In this document: positions 55,519 through 64,000 of the stretch, in pieces | Layout: each line of letters begins with the position of its first letter | How positions within the stretch are numbered: the first letter of the stretch is position 1 | Assembly (NCBI GenBank): GCA_003991915.1 | Contig: RQTK01001097.1 | Span: 67,001-131,000, forward strand | Reading direction: 5' to 3' | Origin: Elysia chlorotica | Lineage: Eukaryota; Mollusca; Gastropoda; Plakobranchidae | DNA: 64,000 nucleotides | Notes under the pieces: model-generated | What the model saw: only the letters and a program-made list of their open reading frames with translations | What the model was told of the DNA's origin: nothing | Database searches by the model: none | Made by a program: the position numbers and the translations under genes

Positions 55519-56873
55519 GGACGTTAAAACCAACCAACCAACAAACCAATCCCTCTTTTAAAGTGCACCTGTGTTGGTTTAATCCCACGATTCAAAGTGC
55601 TCGCAAATAGTTACATCTGCCCTAAATAGTCTACGGGTCTTTTTGTTTTTCAAATCTTCAATATTAGAAATGAAATGAAATATTGGTCATAAAAATGAGC
55701 TTCTTATTTTTTTCTAATATCCTTGATTTTTCGAATCTCTCTTTTTTTTCCACACAAAAGTACGGTATTATCTAAAGCTGGATTATAAATTATAAAGAGA
55801 GCACTTTTCTTTAGCATACCTTTCTGTAGTGTTCAGACGAATAAAGCTCATGGTTCTGGCATAAGGTCCTATATAACAAATGAAAATCAATAAGAGCGCG
55901 AGAGTATGTGGTTGGTCCATTTTTTGTCTGTAGTCTATGTTCCCTGGATCAACATAGGACACGGTGGGACAAAAGTTGTGTACTCACTCCACCCAACCTT
56001 GTATTCGGACAGGAAATTAGCGCCTGTGACAGTAGCAGGTCTTACTGAAGGGGGTAAAGAGTTAGACGACTGATTTATGTTGTTAGAAAACGCTTTATAG
56101 ATTAGGGCATAACAGTTTGTTGCTACAGGCATGTCTCCAGCGGAAAAGGTTGTTGCAACACTGAAGCTCACAACTGTGTATATAAGTAACGCTGGTTTTA
56201 ATGGAAGCAACAGGGCAAAATGGTAACATAAAATTTCTGACAAGGGGACTCTCCGAACGAAAGCAGCAAAACTAGAAAGAAGAGATACTTTATATATATA
56301 CACAAATACACACACTAAGAGGCATCTTAATCCTGAGAGTAATATAAAATTTGATAGTAGACTATATTTTGCATATGTGGTTGTGTTTTTCTGCGAACTA
56401 GAAACAAAGTTTAACCACCGAGTTCAAAATAATTATGCCAAACATTTCGCTTTGTTCGGGGGTTTTGTTTTCTCTTTCTGATTCGGGTTTCAAAACAAAT
56501 TGGTAAAAAATACCGGTCGTAAAATGAGGTCTAGGTGAAGTTTTGTATCAAGCTTCTCATCTCCCTCACGCCTGAGCGGGTAAAGCCCTTAAACTCTTTT
56601 GGACACACAAACTAATTTGCTCTTCGAGTTCGCTTATACTGTTGTTGTTGTTTTGTTTTGTTTTTAGTATGAATGAATTGAGGCTGAAATAGACAGAGAG
56701 ATGAAGAGACAGACTGGGCCGAGAGAAACAAAATGACACAAAAATAGGCAGAGGGAGAAGAAAGGCAAACGGATGATTAAATGTCAAACATGGACAAGCT
56801 AACAACAGCCGAGAAAAATAGAAGACAAATAGACAAATAGAGGCGGAACTACAGAGAGAGAGGCAGTGACAAG

Positions 56874-56923
<50 letters not shown>
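56874..56923 (+). repeat. (GA)n microsatellite
   Basis: GA run in a wider purine-rich zone (about 56690-56940). Confidence 0.92.
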
Positions 56924-56924
<1 letters not shown>

Positions 56925-57336
56925 GGGGGGGGGAGGAGCACATAATCTAAATATAAAAAAGAAGGGAGCTAAGCACTATGGGAATGTGAGAACAAACAGA
57001 TCGAGGGCATGAGGCTTTGTAAGGTGAGATTGTTAATTCATAGATTAAGGGTAAGAACAGATATGCGGTCTGTTTTCAGAAGATACGAAGAGAGAAAGAA
57101 AGGGAGAGAGATGGAGTGATGGAGAGAAATAAGGGTAGTTCTCCTTGAAGTGCTTTCTAAGCAATTAAATAAATACATATTAGTCACAAAGGAAAACAAG
57201 TAAACGCAGTTTCAGTTGAATAAAAAAACAAGAGAGAGACACAAATAAACAGGCATTAGTGAAGAAAGGCAGAACGAGGAAAAATAGATAGACAAAAGAA
57301 AGATGTTAAGAGAAAAGGGGGAAAGAAAACAATGCG

Positions 57337-57404
57337 AGAGGAAGACTGAAAGAAAAGTAAAAGGGAAAGAAAGGATTGAAACAGGGAGAGAGAGGGAGAA
57401 ACAT

Positions 57405-57453
<49 letters not shown>

Positions 57454-57460
57454 TATGAAA
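57337..57460 (+). repeat. Purine-rich tract with (GA)n
   Basis: AAAGGGAAAG-type sequence with a GA run at 57418-57448. Confidence 0.88.
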
Positions 57461-58002
57461 AGAAAGACAAACTAATTGCTTGGCAGAGATTGAGTAGGAT
57501 GGCCCGGATTCAATAGGGCAGAGTGCTTTGACATGAAGAACAATCATTGGTGTCAGAAACTACCTGTTTGTCTGTGTTTGTATTTCGTTGGCTGTCCATA
57601 GCTAGATCAACAGTTCTTTCTTCTTTATCAATCATTCATTCTATTCATCGATCCATTACTTTTTATGAATTGTACTAACATATGTATCTACCGAAATTCA
57701 AATATTTTTTCCTTTAGATATGATGTTGGTTTTTTTATATCGATCATTAACTGTGTAACTTCAGCACAAATATAATTGTGTATCATTAACTATCCATTGC
57801 CTAACTATCTGCCTACCTAGAGCCTATCAACCTAGTAATCAATTTATCTGTCTTTATATAATTATACTCGTAATAAATACATATATTTTTCCTATCTGAA
57901 TATTATATATACTTGTATGTTTATATAACTGCCAATACAATCTATGTATTTATATGACTTGTTGATCTATTTATTTGTCTGTTTATCTGTTCATTTATCA
58001 AC

Positions 58003-58005
<3 letters not shown>

Positions 58006-58047
<42 letters not shown>
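58006..58047 (+). repeat. (CTAT)n microsatellite
   Basis: About ten CTAT units. Confidence 0.93.
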
Positions 58048-58379
58048 CATTAAAACTAGATTCATAAATAGCGGCGTCTTAATAATGAAACTACATTTTG
58101 TCACGTTGACAACCTGTTTGGTCTCCGTCTGGACTACGCATCAATATTCATGAGTCCTGAATTGTGCGTCCCTTGTGAGTATTGTGTGTGTTTGTCGTCC
58201 CGAATGAAACGAACGAACAGTAATAGAGGAGGAAATCAGGCCGCTGTAATTGACGCTCTGGGTGTGAGTGGATGGTCAGCCTTGGACAAGGGAGAGTCAG
58301 TGGTGAGGTTAGAAACAGTGACATCTTTTAAATTCATATTAAGGCGTGTTAAATATTTTTAAGAGTTGGTAATGGGCTA

Positions 58380-58443
58380 AGAGGGTATTGAATTGAAGCT
58401 GAGGGAAAGGAGGGAAAAGGAGAAAGAGACAGTGAGAGAAAGA

Positions 58444-58488
<45 letters not shown>

Positions 58489-58760
58489 AAAATAGGTGGG
58501 CAGAGAGAGGAAGAAGAAGAGAGCACAGACAGAAAAAAAAAATAAAGACCGGCGCTGGAAAAGTCAAAGATGGACACAAACATGCAGATAGAGACAGACA
58601 TACAGACAGACAAATAGACACACAGACATACAATCAGACAAGCAGACAGCGGGTACAGACACAGACAGATAGACAGACAGAATAACAGACAGACAAAGCA
58701 GGGCCGCGTTGAACGAGGAGAACAGAAGGCGTGACAGGAGAAGAAACGAATCCGTGGCGA
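58380..58760 (+). repeat. Purine-rich (GA)n and (ACAG)n tract
   Basis: A GA run (58437-58478) grades into imperfect ACAGACAG repeats. It explains the long minus-strand frame of Leu, Ser, Cys and Val. Confidence 0.88.
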
Positions 58761-59640
58761 AATCATTGACAGATAAACACACCTAAGCAAATAGATGTAA
58801 GGCACACAAAATAGAAATATAAACAGATAACAGTCAGCAAATAAGATGCACACACAGAATGGCGGAGATGGAGACAGGTGGGTAAACAGAGCATTTACAA
58901 AAACGAAAAATTCCTCTTGTTCTTTTTTCATACTTTCTACGCCTTTTGGTTTGATTGTTTTGATATTAGTTTTTGGTTTATTACGATATTTGTTTAGTAT
59001 TGGTTTGACACTTTGTGACATCAAACATTGTTCATGAATTTAGGCCTTTACTATCCCATAGGGACATTCAATTTTTTCTTGGTCCCTGTATACTCGTATA
59101 CACCTGATTCCATATAACAACATCACTCCATGCGTGAGGTACAAAAACAAACAAATAAATAAACATTTCATATGCGCCTGTAACGTTGTTGAAATTATCC
59201 ATTGTCAGACATACTATTTAGAAATAATGTTATAATTTCAACAGAATATGCAAACTGCAGACTAAGGAATAGGATTTATTGTTAGAAATCATGGCCAACG
59301 TTCAAACATTCACACCTACAGAGCACTATGTAGATGTCAGATCAACTGGCGATGCTGACTAAACATCAGTTAAAATCTATAATGTATAAGATGGAACAAG
59401 TAAAAAGATAAAGAAGTATACATTGCACATTGTCCATGCAGTAGTTGGTATACATTGGCAAATCTCAACAGTTTCATCACTTATAACCATTTCATGTTTA
59501 TGGTAGCAAATAAAATTTAACATTGTTGTTGTTGTTGTTTTGTTGTTGCTTTTTTTTCTTCTTTTTTTCTGCTTGCCTAATACTGAGTTTATCTTCTCCG
59601 ATCGATAAAGGCATACTATAAAATAATAATAAAAATTAAA

Positions 59641-59703
<63 letters not shown>
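59641..59703 (+). repeat. (AAT)n microsatellite left of the gap
   Basis: About 20 AAT units reaching the first N. Confidence 0.95.
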
Positions 59704-60197
59704 NNNNNNNNNNNNNNNNNNNNNNNNNNNNNNNNNNNNNNNNNNNNNNNNNNNNNNNNNNNNNNNNNNNNNNNNNNNNNNNNNNNNNNNNNNNNNNNNN
59801 NNNNNNNNNNNNNNNNNNNNNNNNNNNNNNNNNNNNNNNNNNNNNNNNNNNNNNNNNNNNNNNNNNNNNNNNNNNNNNNNNNNNNNNNNNNNNNNNNNNN
59901 NNNNNNNNNNNNNNNNNNNNNNNNNNNNNNNNNNNNNNNNNNNNNNNNNNNNNNNNNNNNNNNNNNNNNNNNNNNNNNNNNNNNNNNNNNNNNNNNNNNN
60001 NNNNNNNNNNNNNNNNNNNNNNNNNNNNNNNNNNNNNNNNNNNNNNNNNNNNNNNNNNNNNNNNNNNNNNNNNNNNNNNNNNNNNNNNNNNNNNNNNNNN
60101 NNNNNNNNNNNNNNNNNNNNNNNNNNNNNNNNNNNNNNNNNNNNNNNNNNNNNNNNNNNNNNNNNNNNNNNNNNNNNNNNNNNNNNNNNNNNNNNNN
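59704..60197. other. Assembly gap (494 N)
   Basis: Run of 494 unknown bases; the true length may differ. Open frames crossing it are meaningless. Confidence 0.99.

Positions 60198-60250
<53 letters not shown>
60198..60250 (+). repeat. (ATT)n microsatellite right of the gap
   Basis: About 17 ATT units starting at the last N; this is the reverse complement of the unit on the left side. Confidence 0.95.
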
Positions 60251-60255
<5 letters not shown>

Positions 60256-61740
60256 TATTGTTATTGACAAGGTTGCTATTGAAAAAAAACAAAGGATCAT
60301 GACGAACATCATCGCGTGCCATATAATAGGCCTACTTTTTTATTTAATGGGAGAAAAAGTTTCGTATTTAAACATAGCAATGATTCGAGTCTGCTTTAAG
60401 GTAGCCCACAAAAAAATATGTATTAGAGCGATGGAAAACGATATCATCTAGTTTTTATGACTCCAAAGTTACAAGCACATACTATATATCTTGTAGTTTA
60501 CGAACACAAGTGTGCATGGACTTTTTATTAAGTCTTTTCTGTTTCATAGAAAACCAATCAAACGAAGAAAGACGTGGGTGTAACTGATCCAATGTGATAT
60601 AGACTAATAAAATGTCATGAGTGTCGAAACAATATCATAATTGAAGGCTACTTTAATTAATGCTGACAGCGTTTTCAGATATATCAACTCTGAAACAAAA
60701 TTGAGATCTTACGTTGTTTTCGTTTTGTTTTGTTCTGGCTTTTTTGTTTGTTTGCTGTTGTTGTTGTTGTTTTGTTGGTTGTTTTTTATGTGTACTAAAC
60801 GAATGGCGATTGTAATTGTTTTTAATTCACCGTGGATAGCAGAGAGTTTTTATAGAACAGACCCCCGTATAACAATTATTGTTTGGGCCCTTAAATCTCA
60901 CATACACCTTTGTCGCAATATGAAGGGTTTTTTTGGGTTTTTTGTTAAACTCCAAAGCAATTGAAAGTCTAGATGTATAAAACATACCAAACTATTTTAT
61001 TGGTCTTTGAGTGATAACAGAAAAGAACATTGGAAAAAAAAACTTGATTTGCTTAAATTTGTAACTATCAACTTTTAATGCCTATAAATCTAGTAGATAT
61101 ATTACCACAATCGAAGGTATCCTCTTGTTCACGTGCTGTAGATATCCACAATCTGTCTTCTTACTGCCACAGTTCAAGAGGTCAACTCTCTGTTTACAAT
61201 CTGATGGTTGTTGTTATTTTAAAAAAAAAAACCAATCCAAGGTTAGAACAGCCTTAAATAAATTTCTGGAACAGTGCTTTCCTTTAATATGACTTAGATC
61301 TAATCTAGATCTAGATCTTGTTTTATGAACACTGTACAAATTACTGTGTTGTTTATGATACAACTACTAGTATACTGTTATCACCGTCCCTCTTGTGGTC
61401 CAAGGGAGCGAACTCTAAGAAAGCCAACAAGTCGAAACGGTATGTCTCATTTAGTCCATTTTGACAGAGAGGCTAGAGCGAGGAGAGCTGGGGGCGAGAG
61501 CAAACTTGGCTGCCGTCTGCCAGCTGATAGATCTCGCAGTGCCGTGGACTGGCGTGGTCTGACTGGCCCGCACGGTGGAAACTTGGGGAACTGGCGGGAT
61601 GAGGAGGCGGCAACAGGCAGGGAGGCAAGAATGCCTTGGCCAAAGTGCCCAGTCCGCCGGCGGACGAAAAGGTAGAAACCAACAGAGGTGGTCAGTGTAG
61701 GTCCGTTCAATACATAGATCCAGGGGAGGTTAAAATAATT

Positions 61741-62015
61741 AGGTGGTTGGTTAACGTCCCACGTCAGCTTAAATATGCTATATTTCAGACGGGCCTCGAA
61801 ACTAAAGTCTGACCTTTTTATGTACTGCCGCACACGAGACAGTGCGGAGACACCTGGACTTTTGTCTCAGTCGGCCACATCATACTGACATCCACCCAAG
61901 GGTGCGAAATTGGACAAATACAATTTTGATCGATCGCGGGTTTCAAATTGGCGACCTCCCGATTTGGAGACCAACGCTCTACCATCTGAGCCAGTTGGCT
62001 GCATCCCGCCCCCCA
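61741..62015 (-). mobile_element. SINE-like copy with a third type of tRNA-like head
   Basis: Minus strand: CCAACTGGCTCAGATGGTAG (A box), GAGCGTTGGTCTCCAAATC, GGTCGCCAATTTGAAACC (B-box-like), a spacer, then the common core (GGGTGGATGTCAGTATGATG, GAGACAAAAGTCC, GTACATAAAAAGGTCAGAC) and tail AATATAGCATATTTAAGCTG with GGGACGTTAACC. Confidence 0.82.
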
Positions 62016-62310
62016 CCCCCGTAGAGGTAAGTGCTGTACAGTTGGGTTGGAAGAGGAAACGGTCTGAAAAATGGAGATATCTGATTTTTTTTATATTTTT
62101 TTTATGTTCGCATGTGGTGATAAAAAGATGTTTTACGTGCCATAAAATCAGTTTTCATTCGCCCAGACGAGATCCCTACAGAAAGTCAATGAGAGGTCAT
62201 AATACAGATGAATAGAGACGAGGCGCCGATAGTGACGGAGAAATCAATTGATGGCGGAAGCAGATTGCAGGGGGCGCTGGGATTGCATGACCAAAAGATA
62301 AATTATACTA

Positions 62311-62666
62311 CGAGGGGTGTTCATTATGTCCTTAGCTTGACCTTGAAGCAGTTGTACTAGAGTAAAGAAATTTTGTGGGTAGCTAGATCATCTATGTTGA
62401 ACACGGCATGCAAAATTTGGGGAAAATCGGAATTTTTTTTCTGCACCTTTTAGCGCATCAAGTAAAACAACCCCTAGGAAGTTGTCATTTGTTGTCTGCC
62501 ATGGAGGCCGTTGAATATCGCTCTGTCATCAAATTCCTTCACTTAAAAGGACAAACCCCCACGGAAATTCATCAACAGATGGTAGAAGTTTATGCTGAAA
62601 AGTGCCCTAACTACAGTACGGTGACTCATTGGGTGAGAAAGTTCAAATCTGGCTTTTTGTCAGATT
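62311..62666 (+). mobile_element. 3'-truncated mariner copy
   Basis: It starts with the same CGAGGGGTGTTCATTATG terminal repeat next to TA (62309-62310) and follows the full element closely through the first HTH of the transposase (MEAVEYRSVIKFLHLKG … HWVRKFKSGFLS). It has a small deletion just before the ATG. Similarity ends after GGCTTTTTGTCAG, and the other terminal repeat is not found before the window ends. It cannot encode an active transposase. Confidence 0.92.
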
Positions 62667-63427
62667 AAGTTCAGGAAAAACCGAGCCAGTCATGAAGCTG
62701 CCTCTATTGATTTATTGAAGCACATAATTATAGGATTTAAACACAAGTCAATAACCTTCCTTGAGCGTGTTGTGCGGATTTGTACTTTGAAAAGTTGTCT
62801 AGACGTCGGTGGCGTCTTAGATATAATGTCTCATTTGAGTTGATTTAGGCCTAATCAATGGATAATTTTTGTTGATGTTTGGAATTCAATTTCTGAGAGA
62901 TAGCATTTTATTTATTTTATTTACATTTTTTCTCTTTAAGATTTTACCTTAGTTATTGATGAAGTCGGAGTTATACCAGTCTGATAAATAATTTTAATCT
63001 GTCTTGTCTCTGTGGACGTAAGCTTTCCAAATTCTGTCCTACTATCAACTACCAGTTCCATTGCTGTGATTACTAAATTGCCAGACACCTTGCAAAACGT
63101 TTTTTCACTCAGACCATGAATCTAAATGACAAGTAATAGCTACTGAATTCAGAAATGTGTAATGATTATTGTGTTTTTGTTTGTATCCCATGTAACCAAG
63201 ATGATAGTTTTCTTATATTTTATCTTTTATTTGTATCTTTACAGAGAGTTTTGTTACTTGGTTGTAATCTGTGAGCTCTGCTTAAGACCTTTGTTTGATT
63301 GACAAGCAAGTAGTATGAGTAGTCAGGAGTGCTTCACGCTGTGAACATTCAAACCGAAGGAAGATCTAGTGTAGTCATTGTAGAGAGGGAGTGGATTTAG
63401 ACTAACGCCATATTTTTTGTGTTAGAG

Positions 63428-63575
63428 TATAATGTGATCGGCTGAGACAGTCCAGGTATCCCCTCCGCGCCCTGTCTCGTGTGTGGTTGCACATAAAATT
63501 GCTAGACGTGAATTTTGGGGTCTGTCCACAATAAAGTCTATATAGTGATAACGTTAGACGTTACACCAACTCAAC
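63428..63575 (+). mobile_element. SINE-like copy, head missing
   Basis: Plus strand: AGTATAATGTGATCGGCTGA, GACAGTCCAGGTATCCCC, GCACATAAAATTGCTAGACG, CACAATAAAGTCTATATAG and TTAGACGTTACACC. The tRNA-like head is absent. Confidence 0.75.
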
Positions 63576-63753
63576 TCTCGACATTAATTTTATTCAGGTT
63601 CGAAGGTGGGGCGTTTAAATCCACTTTGTTCTTGTTCTTTTTGCCTGAGATTTTAACACAAGAATCAGAAACTGTTTAGAACAACAACAACAAAACTAAG
63701 GTGGGTTTTTATTTTTTTCTTATTGTCAAACAGAACTCATGTCATGTCTTTCG

Positions 63754-63960
63754 ATAGATAGATAGATAGATAGATAAATAGATAGAGAGAGAGGCAGAAA
63801 GGGAGAAAGGGAGAGAGATGAGAAGATAAGTGAAGAGAGAATTAGAGATAGATAGAGAAAGGGAAAGAGAAATGATTAGAGATGTCGGAAAAAGAGGCAA
63901 AGAAGGAAATAGCGAAATAGACAGAAGGGGAGAGACAAAGAGAAAGACAAAGAGAGAGGG
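63754..63960 (+). repeat. (GATA)n and purine-rich tract
   Basis: Six GATA units, then GAGA/GGGAAA-type purine-rich sequence towards the window edge. Confidence 0.88.
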
Positions 63961-64000
63961 GATGTTTTGCGTGGTAGGGAAAGAGGAAACGTGAAAGAGA

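Larger units (their letters stand above)
62667..64000. other. Right end of the window, unassigned apart from repeats
   Basis: AT-rich sequence with a SINE-like tail (63428-63575) and purine-rich simple repeats to the edge. Directly after the mariner break the plus strand reads FRKNRASHEAASIDLLKHI, which faintly recalls a reverse-transcriptase palm segment, but the frame soon breaks. Confidence 0.45.

Noticed and set aside
59377..60322. Long frames crossing the N run
   Set aside because: They exist only because unknown bases contain no stop codons.

Overview
The window is eukaryotic, AT-rich and mostly non-coding. It probably comes from an invertebrate animal. A lophotrochozoan, perhaps a gastropod mollusc, is my best guess, based on the invertebrate-style soluble guanylate cyclase, the mariner element, the many tRNA-headed SINE-like copies and the very high density of (CT)n, (CTAT)n and trinucleotide microsatellites. 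The sequence alone does not fix the species.

One host gene is supported. It lies on the minus strand from about 30.5 kb to the left edge and encodes a soluble guanylate cyclase subunit of alpha type. Six coding exons (29850-30512, 9928-9998, 8854-8981, 6792-6931, 5227-5814, 78-257) have GT/AG boundaries, compatible phases and a continuous 590-residue reading frame. They cover a long Ser/Pro/Thr-rich N-terminus, the H-NOX domain and the HNOBA/PAS-like region. The catalytic cyclase domain lies beyond coordinate 1. A TATA-like box and a GC box sit just upstream of the start codon. Intron 1 is about 19.9 kb and contains a diverged duplicate of the 3' end of exon 1 with its splice donor.

From 30.6 to 64 kb I find no convincing host gene. 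This part holds repeats: a mariner transposon at 40.9-42.9 kb with an apparently intact transposase and a 717-bp internal tandem duplication; a truncated relative at 62.3 kb; tRNA-headed SINE-like copies with one shared core and different heads; a roughly 38-bp minisatellite at 52.6-53.3 kb; several tandem duplications; many microsatellites; and a 494-base run of N flanked by complementary microsatellites.

The points most worth a second look are the atypical heme pocket of the cyclase (the expected proximal His reads as Gln while Y-x-S-x-R is kept), the duplicated in-frame exon in intron 1 that could be an alternative first exon, and the modular SINE family. No clearly new gene system was found.
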